From Sessilibacter corallicola (GTDB taxonomy: Bacteria > Pseudomonadota > Gammaproteobacteria > Pseudomonadales > Cellvibrionaceae): a stretch of 64,000 bases of DNA. Position 1 is the stretch's first letter. Every line of letters begins with the position of its first letter. This document shows positions 55,922 through 64,000 of this stretch, one piece after another. Position numbers and translations under genes: made by a program. The notes under the pieces were generated by a model. That model worked only from the letters and a program-made list of their open reading frames with translations. It did not search any database and was not told the origin of the DNA. Location of the stretch: assembly GCF_021290925.1 (NCBI RefSeq), contig NZ_JAJSLX010000001.1, positions 1,674,001-1,738,000 on the forward strand. Direction: 5' to 3'.

Positions 55922-57574
55922 ATGACTCGTCTGCCCCAACACATAATCGATAATCTTGTGTCGGATCGAACGCTCGGCGCCGGTAATTTTTTATTTCAGG
56001 CGTTAGCCGTCAACCCTAATCCTGAAAAAGAATATTTGTTTTTACAACAACCGGTAACAGGTTTTAATAAATCCAGTTACAGTGCGTTTTCGTTGTCGAG
56101 CTTGTCAAAGTTAACCAGCCAATGGTCGTCGTTTTATCATCGCGAGGGCGTTTGTGAAAAAGATGTTGTTGCGATTTTTCTCGACGACACGATTGATTAT
56201 TTTATTCACTACGTGGCTCTCACCAGTATCGGTGCTGTACCGGCGTTATTAAACAGTAAATTACCCCCGCACACAGCGGCGGGTTTTATTGAGCGCGTCC
56301 AGGCGGTTGCGTTTTTATCGGCGGATGAACGTTTGCTTGAAACGCAATCGGAGTTGGAGAAATTAAATTTTCAACCCAAGTTGCTGAACTTAACTGAGCT
56401 GTGTTCACAAGCAATGGAATTGGAATTACCCAAGGTCTTTCCATTTGAGCATTATGAAAAAGACCCGGTATTAATCACTCACACATCCGGTACCACTGGC
56501 ATTCCAAAAGCGGTAACTGCGGCTCACCAGGCGTATTTACACGGGGTGAAATACCGCTTGGAGAACCCAACGCCGAACATTGAGCATTACTTTACCGCGT
56601 TGCCGCATTCTCATAACTCCGGTATTGCCTATTTAATGGAAGCAACTTTGCGAGGCTGTCCGGTTTGGGTTCAAAGCGATAAATCGCCGCAAGCAATGGC
56701 TCGGGCCATCGAAAACTTTGAAGCGGATTTTGTGATTGCCTTTCCGAAAATATTTGTCGAAATGGTTCGTGCTGAGCTGGAACCCACGCGCATGCCGAGC
56801 GTGTATTACTGGCGCAGTACGGGTGATGCGGCGCACGAACGGCACGTGCGTGAAATCACTCGCTGGGGCCGGCATTTAGAAGGCAATACCGAAGTGCCGG
56901 GGTCGTTTTACATCGACGGTTTGGGATCGTCAGAGATGGGATCATCGTTGTTTACAACGCTGCACCACAAAGACAAGAAAAACTACGACCGTTGCGTAGG
57001 CAAACCTCAGCCTTGGGTGGATGCTCAGGTGTTGGATGATTACGGCAATCGCTTGGGTGTCGGAACCGTGGGTAAGCTCGGAATTAAATCGCCGTCGTTA
57101 ACCCCCGGTTACTGGAACAGTACCGGTTTAACGGAGAAATTCCGCTGCAAAGGTTACTGGATAACGGGTGATCTGGTTTATCGCGACAGCCAGGGTCGTT
57201 TTTATCACGTCGATCGAATTACCGATGCAATCAACACCGAAGCGGGCGTTGTTTATAGCTTGCAGACCGAAGAGCTGATCATGAAGAAATTCAATGAAAT
57301 TTTCGATTGTTCAGTTTACGCCGATACCGACTCCAGTGGTCAAACTCGGGCGTCAATTCGCGTTGATTTGGTGGAATACACACGCGATGAAAGCGCGCTT
57401 TTGCAGCTGCTAGATCGGGTCAATGATTGGCTTGCAGAAAATGGCAAAGCGTCGCTGTTTTCGTTGTCGGTGATGGATAACGACAGCCAATACGCGCCTG
57501 AAGGTGTTACCGGTAAAGTGTTAAAGCGACAATTACGGCAGTTGGACCAAGCGGCGGTAAGCGTCTCATGCTAG
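55922..57574 (+). CDS. Acyl/aryl-adenylating ligase (class I, AMP-forming)
   Basis: A 550-residue ANL-superfamily enzyme starting at the ATG at 55922, which has GGGAGG upstream; a longer frame from 55838 overlaps the aldolase gene. Motifs: THTSGTTGIPKAV (P-loop), a GLGSSEMGSSLF acceptor-type segment, YWITGDLVYRD (adenine/ribose site) and GKVLKRQLR with the late catalytic lysine. It has no carrier domain. It likely activates 3-amino-4-hydroxybenzoate or a partner acid as an acyl-CoA or acyl adenylate. It overlaps the next start by 7 bp. Confidence 0.88.
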   Translation: MTRLPQHIIDNLVSDRTLGAGNFLFQALAVNPNPEKEYLFLQQPVTGFNKSSYSAFSLSSLSKLTSQWSSFYHREGVCEKDVVAIFLDDTIDYFIHYVALTSIGAVPALLNSKLPPHTAAGFIERVQAVAFLSADERLLETQSELEKLNFQPKLLNLTELCSQAMELELPKVFPFEHYEKDPVLITHTSGTTGIPKAVTAAHQAYLHGVKYRLENPTPNIEHYFTALPHSHNSGIAYLMEATLRGCPVWVQSDKSPQAMARAIENFEADFVIAFPKIFVEMVRAELEPTRMPSVYYWRSTGDAAHERHVREITRWGRHLEGNTEVPGSFYIDGLGSSEMGSSLFTTLHHKDKKNYDRCVGKPQPWVDAQVLDDYGNRLGVGTVGKLGIKSPSLTPGYWNSTGLTEKFRCKGYWITGDLVYRDSQGRFYHVDRITDAINTEAGVVYSLQTEELIMKKFNEIFDCSVYADTDSSGQTRASIRVDLVEYTRDESALLQLLDRVNDWLAENGKASLFSLSVMDNDSQYAPEGVTGKVLKRQLRQLDQAAVSVSC

Positions 57575-58512
57575 CCCTGGGTAGTGCAGCCTATGATTAT
57601 GGCTGCACGTTATTTCGATGGTTGCTCAGCAAAGCCTATATTTTATTTCCCATAGGCGCCTTTATTTTTTGGCTTACCTACAACAGCCCGGTTTGGGCTG
57701 TTGAAAATTTGCGTGAGCACATCGAAATATCGCTGACGATGGTGGTCGGTTCGTTTGTCGCTGGTGCTACGGCACTTGGCGGTGGCGCGGTGGCGTTTCC
57801 AGTGCTGACTAAAGCGCTGCACATTGAACCCTATGACGCCAAATTATTTTCGCTCGCCATTCAGAGCTTTGGCATGACCGCAGCGAGTTTGACCATTCTG
57901 AGCCAACGCCTGCCATTTTTTGTAAATGCGGCGAAATTGTCGATTTCTGCGGCGATCCCCGGTGTTATTGTCAGCATTTTGTGGATCAGTGAGTTTTTGT
58001 CGCGCTCACTGACTAAGTTTATTTTCAGTTTGTTATTACTGAGTTTTGCGGTGGTGTTAGTGTGGCTAAAAAGCCATCGTTTTTCATCCGATAAAACCGA
58101 TATCAAAGCTTCTCAAATTCGTGATCGACGGTTGATTATCGTCGGCAGTTTTTTGGGAGGAATGATCAGCGGCATTATTGGTTCTGGCGCTGATATTTTG
58201 TTGTTTATTGTGTTGGTTGTTTTGTTACGCAAAGACGTTAAATGTGCCACGGCGACGTCCGTGATTGTGATGGCCAGCGTGTCACTTGTCTCAACTCTTA
58301 TTCATGTTTGGGGCATGCAGGTAATGACGCCAGAGGTTGCCTCTTATGTTCACGCTGCCATTCCAATCGTTGTGATTGGCGCGCCAGTAGGTGCTTATTT
58401 GTGCGCAAAATTGCCACCCACGGCGGTTCTGGCGTTGTTATTAATGTTAATTGGCTGTGAAGTAAGTTTTACCTTTTATCAGGCTCTGGCCGAATTTGGG
58501 CCGGTTAGCTAA
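57568..58512 (+). CDS. TauE/SafE-family membrane protein
   Basis: A 314-residue membrane protein with about eight hydrophobic segments. The paired family motifs are VAGATALGGGAVAFPVLTK and GGMISGIIGSGADILLFIVL, the duplicated G-rich TauE/SafE elements. Members export sulfonates or small organic acids. As the last gene of the precursor operon it may export the product or handle a sulfur-containing substrate. The ATG overlaps the ligase stop. Confidence 0.87.
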   Translation: MLALGSAAYDYGCTLFRWLLSKAYILFPIGAFIFWLTYNSPVWAVENLREHIEISLTMVVGSFVAGATALGGGAVAFPVLTKALHIEPYDAKLFSLAIQSFGMTAASLTILSQRLPFFVNAAKLSISAAIPGVIVSILWISEFLSRSLTKFIFSLLLLSFAVVLVWLKSHRFSSDKTDIKASQIRDRRLIIVGSFLGGMISGIIGSGADILLFIVLVVLLRKDVKCATATSVIVMASVSLVSTLIHVWGMQVMTPEVASYVHAAIPIVVIGAPVGAYLCAKLPPTAVLALLLMLIGCEVSFTFYQALAEFGPVS

Positions 58513-58596
58513 GGTTTTGTTGTTAAAAGTGGTTCAAGCATGAGTGATACTTAGCTCAGAAACCACGAAATACTCGCAAAACTTTCAAGATATGCG

Positions 58597-58625
58597 AAAA
58601 TAACTGCGACTCGCAGTTATTTTTT
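58597..58625 (+). terminator. Terminator at the right edge of the cluster
   Basis: AAAATAACTGCG and CGCAGTTATTTT are perfect 12-bp arms around ACT, ending in a T-run. It ends only six bases before the trkA ATG, so it can also interfere with trkA translation from read-through transcripts. Confidence 0.8.
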
Positions 58626-58630
58626 CGGCT

Positions 58631-60016
58631 ATGAAAATCATTATTCTTGGGGCCGGTCAGGTTGGCGGTACATTGGCCGAAAACCTCACCAACGAAGCCA
58701 ATGACATCGTTATTATTGATACGGATGAAGCGCGCCTTCGAGAATTGCGTGACCGCATCGATATTGGCGTAGTCACCGGTGAAGGTTCACATCCACGGAC
58801 CTTAATTCAAGCCGGAATCGAAGACGCAGAAATGCTGATTGCGGTAACCAGCAATGACGAGATCAATATGATTGCTTGTCAGGTTGCCCACAGTTTATTC
58901 AATACGCCCACCAAAATTGCTCGTATTCGTCACCGCGCTTATTTGGCTAAGCCCGAATTGTTCTGTAACGAACGCATTCCCATTGATGTGTTGATCAGTC
59001 CGGAAAAACTCGTTTCCGATAATATCTATCGCTTAATTCAACAGCCAGGTGCGTTGCAGGTGCTGGATTTTGCCGACGGCGTTGCGCAATTGGTTGCGGT
59101 AAAAGCGTATTACGGTGGGCCCTTGGTGGGTCAAGAACTGCGCTTCTTACGCCAGCACATGCCTTCCGTTGAAACCCGAGTGGCGGCAATTTATCGGCGT
59201 AACCGCGCCATCATGCCCGAGGGTTCGACAGTAATCGAAGCCGACGACGAAGTTTTCTTTATCGCTGCGCGCAACGATATTCGCGCGGTCATGAGTGAGT
59301 TGAGAAAACTGGAGCGCCCTTATCGACGAATTTTAATTGCCGGTGGCGGTAATATTGGCGCAGGTTTGGCGCGTCAGTTGGAAAAATCCTATTCGGTAAA
59401 AATCATTGAATACAGCCGCGAGCGCAGTCAGCAACTGGCCGAGCAATTGCGCAACACGATTGTTTTGCACGGTAGCGCCTCTGACCAAGATTTACTCCTG
59501 CAAGAAAATATCGAAGACACCGACGTCTTTTTAGCGCTCACCAACGACGACGAAGCTAATATTATGTCGTCGATGTTGGCCAAGCGTTTGGGTGCACGCA
59601 AAGTGATGACCTTAATTAACAACCCTGCGTACGTTGATTTGGTTCAGGGCGGTGAAATCGATATTGCGTTTTCGCCGCAGGCAACAACGATTGGCAGTTT
59701 ATTAACTCATGTTCGCCGTGGCGATATGGTTAATGTTCACTCGTTGCGCCGAGGTGCGGCGGAAGCCATTGAAGTAGTGGCCCACGGTGATCAGAACTCT
59801 TCCAAGGTTGTTGGCAAAACATTGGATATGATCGATTTGCCCGAAGGCGCAACCATTGGTGCTATCGTTCGCGAAGACGCCAGTGGTCCTGATGTGATTA
59901 TTGCTCACGACGATATTGTCGTTGAAAGCGGAGATCACGTGATCGTATTTTTGGTGGACAAAAAATACACCCGAGACGTTGAGAAGCTTTTCCAGGTTGG
60001 ATTCAGCTTTTTTTAA
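58631..60016 (+). CDS. trkA: Trk potassium uptake regulatory subunit TrkA
   Basis: A 461-residue peripheral membrane protein with two tandem RCK units: the first NAD loop [13 protein letters not shown], the second [14 protein letters not shown], each followed by a TrkA_C domain. It gates the TrkH channel in response to nucleotides. In related genomes trkA is directly after rsmB. It is followed by trkH after 35 bases. Confidence 0.96.
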   Translation: MKIIILGAGQVGGTLAENLTNEANDIVIIDTDEARLRELRDRIDIGVVTGEGSHPRTLIQAGIEDAEMLIAVTSNDEINMIACQVAHSLFNTPTKIARIRHRAYLAKPELFCNERIPIDVLISPEKLVSDNIYRLIQQPGALQVLDFADGVAQLVAVKAYYGGPLVGQELRFLRQHMPSVETRVAAIYRRNRAIMPEGSTVIEADDEVFFIAARNDIRAVMSELRKLERPYRRILIAGGGNIGAGLARQLEKSYSVKIIEYSRERSQQLAEQLRNTIVLHGSASDQDLLLQENIEDTDVFLALTNDDEANIMSSMLAKRLGARKVMTLINNPAYVDLVQGGEIDIAFSPQATTIGSLLTHVRRGDMVNVHSLRRGAAEAIEVVAHGDQNSSKVVGKTLDMIDLPEGATIGAIVREDASGPDVIIAHDDIVVESGDHVIVFLVDKKYTRDVEKLFQVGFSFF

Positions 60017-60051
60017 TGATGTTAAAAGCGACCTAAAACGACGAATTTTCT

Positions 60052-61500
60052 ATGCATATTCGTGTTATTTTCCGAATTTTAGGAGTGTTGCTGATGTTGT
60101 TCAGCATCACTCTGATGCCACCGGTTGCTGTGTCTCTGTGGTATAACGATCAAAGCTATCCTGCTTTTTTACTCGCCTTTTTTATTACCTTCGGCACAGG
60201 CTTTGTCGCCTGGATTCCGTTTTATAACATCAAGCAAGATCTCCACACCCGCGACGGTTTTATTATTACCGCGCTGTTTTGGTTGGTACTGGGATTGTTT
60301 GGTAGCTTGCCTTTTGTGTTCTCCCAAAGCCCGAATTTGAGCTTTACCGATGCGGTGTTTGAATCGCTCTCTGGATTGACGACTACTGGCGCGACGGTGA
60401 TCACGGGTTTGGATGAATTACCGAAAGCGATTCTCTACTATCGCCAGCAACTCCAGTGGTTGGGCGGCATCGGTATTATTGTTATTGCTGTCGCTATTTT
60501 GCCAATGTTGGGTATTGGCGGCATGCAGCTGTACCGTACGGAAGCGCCCGGTCCAATCAAAGACTCAAAGCTGACGCCGCGTATTACCGAAACCGCCAAA
60601 GCGCTGTTTTTTATCTATTTTAATTTAACGGTGATTTGTGCGTTGAGTTACTGGGCCGCGGGCATGACTTTGTTTGATGCCATTGGCCATGCCTACGCCA
60701 CCGTTGCCATTGGCGGTTTTTCTACCCACGACGCCAGTATTGCCTACTTCGACAGCCATTTGATCATGGCGATTTGTATGTTTTTTATGGTGCTGTCGGG
60801 GATTAATTTTGCGTTGCACTTTTTCTCTTGGCGAGAAAAAAAGCTGGTTCATTATTGGTACGACCCGGAGTGCCGCTTCTACATCAATATGATTGCTGTA
60901 GGTATGGTGGTGACGGTGTGTTATTTGATTCTCACCAATACCTATTCACCGGAAGAAGCGTTTTGGCAGGGCAGTTTTGAGCTGGTTTCTCTGTTAACCA
61001 CAACGGGTTTTGGCGTTACGGATTTCAGTATTTGGCCGGCGTTTTTACCGTTCTTCTTGTTTTATATGTCATTTATGGGTGGCTGTGCGGGCTCTACCGG
61101 TGGCGGTATGAAAGTGGTTCGCGTGCTGTTGGTTTTAAAGCAGGGCGTGCGTGAGCTGAATCGACTGATTCATCCGAATGCGGTGATTTCGGTAAAACTG
61201 GGTAATAAGTCCGTTCCTGATCGCGTGGTTGAAGCGGTATGGGGCTTTTTCGCCGTTTACGTGATCTCGTTTATGGTTATGTTCTTGGTGTTGTTGGGCA
61301 CGGGCTTGGACTTTCTGACGTCTTTTTCTGCCGTTGGCGCGAGCATTAATAACCTTGGCCCGGGTCTCGGTGAGGTCGCTGCCCATTACGGCGACATCAA
61401 CGATACGGCGAAATGGGTGCTTTGTTTTGCCATGCTGTTAGGGCGTTTAGAGGTATTTACGCTGTTAGTGTTGTTTTCCCCGATGTTTTGGCGACGATAG
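60052..61500 (+). CDS. trkH: Trk potassium uptake membrane subunit TrkH
   Basis: A 482-residue K+ transporter subunit with four pore-like repeats, visible as SGLTTTGATVITGLD, ATVAIGGFSTHDAS, TTTGFGVTDFS and AVGASINNLGPGLG, where glycines mark the selectivity filter. About ten or more membrane segments are present. AATTTTAGGAG-like sequence is inside the gene; no clear site precedes the ATG. It forms the K+ uptake complex with TrkA. Confidence 0.95.
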   Translation: MHIRVIFRILGVLLMLFSITLMPPVAVSLWYNDQSYPAFLLAFFITFGTGFVAWIPFYNIKQDLHTRDGFIITALFWLVLGLFGSLPFVFSQSPNLSFTDAVFESLSGLTTTGATVITGLDELPKAILYYRQQLQWLGGIGIIVIAVAILPMLGIGGMQLYRTEAPGPIKDSKLTPRITETAKALFFIYFNLTVICALSYWAAGMTLFDAIGHAYATVAIGGFSTHDASIAYFDSHLIMAICMFFMVLSGINFALHFFSWREKKLVHYWYDPECRFYINMIAVGMVVTVCYLILTNTYSPEEAFWQGSFELVSLLTTTGFGVTDFSIWPAFLPFFLFYMSFMGGCAGSTGGGMKVVRVLLVLKQGVRELNRLIHPNAVISVKLGNKSVPDRVVEAVWGFFAVYVISFMVMFLVLLGTGLDFLTSFSAVGASINNLGPGLGEVAAHYGDINDTAKWVLCFAMLLGRLEVFTLLVLFSPMFWRR

Positions 61501-61520
61501 CGTTTATTTAGCGCTTCTAT

Positions 61521-62306
61521 CTATCGCTTTTTAGCCAAGGGTAAACTCAGTAAGAACAGCACTGCTGAGGCCAGCACAATGGACGGCCCGGCGGGAGAAT
61601 CCCAAAGGTAAGAGCTACCAATGCCGAGCGCAATCGACGTCATTCCCAACAAACTGGCGATCACGGCCATTTGTTCGGGAGTTTTGCTTAAGTTCCTACT
61701 GGTTGCTGCTGGAATAATCAGTAGTGCCGTAATCAACAACACCCCAACCACCTTCATTGCGATAGCAATCACCAACGCCATCAGCAGCATTAAGCTGGTT
61801 CTAACCCAAAAAACATTGATGCCTTCGACGTGGGCGAGATCTTCGTCGACCGTTAACGCGAGCAATTTTCGCCAGAGCATCGCCAGTGCAGCAAGAACCA
61901 GGATGCTAACGATGGCAACGGTACTTAAATCCGCTATCGATACCGCCAGCAAATCCCCAAACAAGTAAGCCGTGATATCGATTCTGATATTGGCTTGAGT
62001 GCTCGCGATCACCAAGCCCAGGGCCAGAGTTGAGTGGGACAAAATTCCCAGCAGAGTATCGGTGGCCAGCAATCGTTTTTGCTGCAACAGAACCAACAAC
62101 ATTGCCAAAATTAAGCAACCGCAAGCGACGGCGATGTTCAAGTTTATGGATAGCAGCCAACCAAAACTAACGCCTAATAACGCAGAGTGAGCCAGAGTAT
62201 CGCCAAAGTAGGCCATGCGTCGCCAAACAATAAAACAGCCGAGTGGACCTGCAACTAACGCAACAGCAATTCCCGTAAGTAGAGCAATAATCAAAAATTC
62301 AGGCAT
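61521..62306 (-). CDS. znuB: Zinc ABC transporter permease
   Basis: A 261-residue ABC-3 type permease with about eight membrane helices. GPLGCFIVWRRMAYFGDTLAHSALLGV is the conserved amino-terminal block, followed by VEGINVFWVRTSLMLLMAL and ITALLIIPAATSRNLSKTPEQM. It is paired with znuC 12 bases away and divergent from znuA. Confidence 0.95.
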   Translation of the reverse strand: MPEFLIIALLTGIAVALVAGPLGCFIVWRRMAYFGDTLAHSALLGVSFGWLLSINLNIAVACGCLILAMLLVLLQQKRLLATDTLLGILSHSTLALGLVIASTQANIRIDITAYLFGDLLAVSIADLSTVAIVSILVLAALAMLWRKLLALTVDEDLAHVEGINVFWVRTSLMLLMALVIAIAMKVVGVLLITALLIIPAATSRNLSKTPEQMAVIASLLGMTSIALGIGSSYLWDSPAGPSIVLASAVLFLLSLPLAKKR

Positions 62307-62318
62307 GGAAATCGGCCG

Positions 62319-63104
62319 CTAATGTTGGTGGGGGTGGCGTGTTTCACCCGAATCGTGCTGGTGGTCGTGGTGGTGTGTATAAACTGCAACCCCGGTGTCG
62401 GTTTGTTGGCCGAATAACTCTAGGAATGCGGGATCGGTACTGATGCTTTCGGGGTGTCCCTGGCAACAGATGTGGTGATTCAAACAAACCACGGTATCGG
62501 TTTGCGCCATGACCAGATGCAAGTCATGGGAAATCATCAACACCGCGCAATTGAGTTCAGAGCGCAGTTCGCCGATCAATCGATACAACTTCGATTGGCC
62601 GGTGATATCCACGCCTTGCACGGGCTCATCTAGCACCAATAAATCGGGTTTGCGAACAATGGCGCGAGCCAGCATAACTCGTTGCAGTTCACCGCCAGAG
62701 AGTTTCGACATTAACTGGCGGCCAATCGCGGGAACATCGACACGAGCCAGCGCCTCACCAATGGCCGCCGGTTTCGAGCCGGTGAGTGCCAAAAATCGAT
62801 CCACCGTCAACGGCATGGAGCCATCGAGACTGAGTTTTTGTGGCATATAACCGATAGTTAGATTTTTTGAACGTTTAATATTGCCTTTGTCTGGGGACAA
62901 CAAGCCCAGTAAAATCCTGACTAATGTAGTTTTCCCCGCGCCATTAGGTCCAATCAACGTCAAAATTTCACCGCGCTGAATCTGAATATCGACGCCGTCT
63001 AGAATGGCTTTGCCATTTCTTTGGAATAAGACGTTATTGGCACTGAGTAATGGCTGCAATGGAAGCTCCATTATTATTGGTGGTGAATCGGCAAGCATCG
63101 CCAA
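62319..63104 (-). CDS. znuC: Zinc ABC transporter ATPase
   Basis: A 261-residue ATP-binding protein. Walker A is GPNGAGKTT, the signature is LSGGELQRVMLARAI, Walker B is DLLVLDEPVQGVD and the switch His is in MISHDLH. The carboxyl tail is rich in histidine (THHHDHQHDSGETRHPHQH), which probably binds zinc. Start ATG at 63104. Confidence 0.95.
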   Translation of the reverse strand: MAMLADSPPIIMELPLQPLLSANNVLFQRNGKAILDGVDIQIQRGEILTLIGPNGAGKTTLVRILLGLLSPDKGNIKRSKNLTIGYMPQKLSLDGSMPLTVDRFLALTGSKPAAIGEALARVDVPAIGRQLMSKLSGGELQRVMLARAIVRKPDLLVLDEPVQGVDITGQSKLYRLIGELRSELNCAVLMISHDLHLVMAQTDTVVCLNHHICCQGHPESISTDPAFLELFGQQTDTGVAVYTHHHDHQHDSGETRHPHQH

Positions 63105-63233
63105 AAAGGGTCGGTATCTTAGACCATTTGTCGCTAAACTGTTTATAAAAACTAACTGATTTTAAAACCAATCGTTGATAGCCCTTCACACTCATTGGTC
63201 AGAAGGACCCGTAAATTGGAAGCCCCGTTGTAC

Positions 63234-64000
63234 ATGCAGAGAGTTCTTTATTTTATATGTTGTAACATGATGTTGCTTTTGCCAACATTGGTGAGTGCTA
63301 CGACCGAAAAGCCAAAAGTCGTCGCCAGTATTCAACCGTTGTATTTGATCAGTCAGGAGTTACTCGGCGATCAAGCCGATGTAGAGCGGCTTATGCCGTT
63401 GGGGGCGAGTCCGCACGGTTTTCAACTTTCGTGGTCCCAACGCCGTTTACTGGATGAAGCAGATCTTATTGTTTGGGTGGGTCCGTCGCTTGAGTTGTTT
63501 ATTGAAAAGGTAATCAGTACTCGACCTAATTTGTCCCTCGATTCTGTGCCTTCGGCCATAGAAACCACGGTAACTGTCGGCACGGGTCATGCGCACTCGC
63601 CGGGTGAGTCCCACAACCATGAATCCCACGACCACCAAGCGCACGGGCGTGATCCGCATTTATGGCTGGACCCGGAAAACGCCTTAATCATTGCGCGGCA
63701 ATTGATTGATCACTTGAAAAAGTCGTTGAATGACGAACAAGAGCACGCTCGTTTGGAGGAGAAATACCGGTTATTCGCCGAAAAAATCGACGCCACCAAT
63801 CAACAACTGCAGGCCGATTTAAAGCCGGTTCAATCAGTCCCGTTTATTGTTTTTCACGACGCACTTCAGCATTTTCAGCAACATTACGGCCTGATGCCTT
63901 ATCAAGTGGTAACGCGTCTGCCCGAACAACGGCCCGGTGCAAAGCATTTGCATGAGTTGCGACAACGTATTAAACAGGGCCAATGTTTGTTGGTGGAACC
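63234..64000 (+). CDS. znuA: Zinc ABC transporter substrate-binding protein (5' part, cut by window end)
   Basis: An open frame of at least 255 residues that runs off the window end. It has a signal peptide (RVLYFICCNMMLLLPTLVSA), ASIQPLYLISQELLG, GASPHGFQLSWSQRRLL with the first zinc His, a His-rich acidic loop (about residues 122-138), and DPHLWLDPENA. These are ZnuA hallmarks. The ATG at 63234 gives a clean signal peptide; a TTG at 63216 has a better-spaced AAGGA. It is divergent from znuC. Confidence 0.9.
   Translation, partial: MQRVLYFICCNMMLLLPTLVSATTEKPKVVASIQPLYLISQELLGDQADVERLMPLGASPHGFQLSWSQRRLLDEADLIVWVGPSLELFIEKVISTRPNLSLDSVPSAIETTVTVGTGHAHSPGESHNHESHDHQAHGRDPHLWLDPENALIIARQLIDHLKKSLNDEQEHARLEEKYRLFAEKIDATNQQLQADLKPVQSVPFIVFHDALQHFQQHYGLMPYQVVTRLPEQRPGAKHLHELRQRIKQGQCLLVE

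Noticed and set aside
39340-58630. Mobile element or prophage carrying the cluster
   Set aside because: No integrase, transposase, tRNA or flanking direct repeat was found at either edge.
63257-63268. ATGTTGTAACAT as a Zur box inside znuA
   Set aside because: Only five-base arms, inside coding sequence, and it does not match the longer Zur consensus well.

Overview
The window looks like chromosomal DNA of a moderately AT-rich gammaproteobacterium, probably a marine relative of the Pseudomonas/Cellvibrio lineage. Supporting signs are a complete aa3-type cytochrome c oxidase assembly block, glyQ/glyS next to an LpxL/HtrB-type acyltransferase, and the order aroE - hemF - tsaC - dprA - LysM protein - def - fmt - rsmB - (gap) - trkA - trkH. 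From memory this resembles the origin-proximal order of Pseudomonas aeruginosa. The genus cannot be fixed from sequence reading alone.

Layout. 1-3.4 kb: glyS (cut by the window edge), glyQ and a lipid A-type acyltransferase. 3.4-13.1 kb: cytochrome oxidase genes, nearly all on the minus strand (SCO, ctaB, ctaA, a second thioredoxin-like protein, SURF1, ctaE, ctaG, ctaD, ctaC with a fused cytochrome c domain). 14-20.5 kb: MATE exporter, an unknown protein, YheV zinc ribbon, DUF2834 protein, oligopeptidase A, gamma-carbonic-anhydrase-like protein and aroE. 20.7-28.6 kb: three tandem paralogous lipoproteins of about 810-820 residues. 28.7-39.3 kb: hemF, tsaC, four unrecognised small genes, dprA, LysM protein, def, fmt, rsmB and a small membrane protein. 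58.6-64 kb: trkA, trkH and the znuB/znuC-znuA zinc uptake locus (znuA is cut by the window end).

The exciting part is 39.4-58.5 kb, between rsmB and trkA, two genes that are usually adjacent. It is a compact biosynthetic gene cluster. A dehydroquinate-synthase-II-like enzyme and a DhnA-type aldolase (the GriH/GriI pair that makes 3-amino-4-hydroxybenzoate from aspartate semialdehyde and dihydroxyacetone phosphate) sit with their own aspartokinase, an acyl/aryl-adenylating ligase and a TauE-type membrane protein. A divergent minus-strand operon carries SGNH hydrolase, GNAT acetyltransferase, two nitroreductases, an adenylation-carrier-reductase megaenzyme, a flavin-dependent halogenase-type protein, an AhpD-like protein and the aspartokinase. 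Between them lie a fusion of a heme-oxygenase-like diiron domain to a cupin (the domain pair of the N-nitrosating enzyme SznF), a second AhpD-like protein, a flavodoxin, and a sigma-54 activator without a sensory domain.

Both operon heads carry textbook sigma-54 promoters (TGGCA-N6-TTGCA): 49095-49080 on the minus strand and 53670-53685 on the plus strand. The simplest reading is a self-contained, sigma-54-switched pathway that makes an aminohydroxybenzoate unit, activates or reduces it, may halogenate it and may oxidise its nitrogen, using the flavodoxin as electron donor. I know of no described cluster with this combination, but I could not search.
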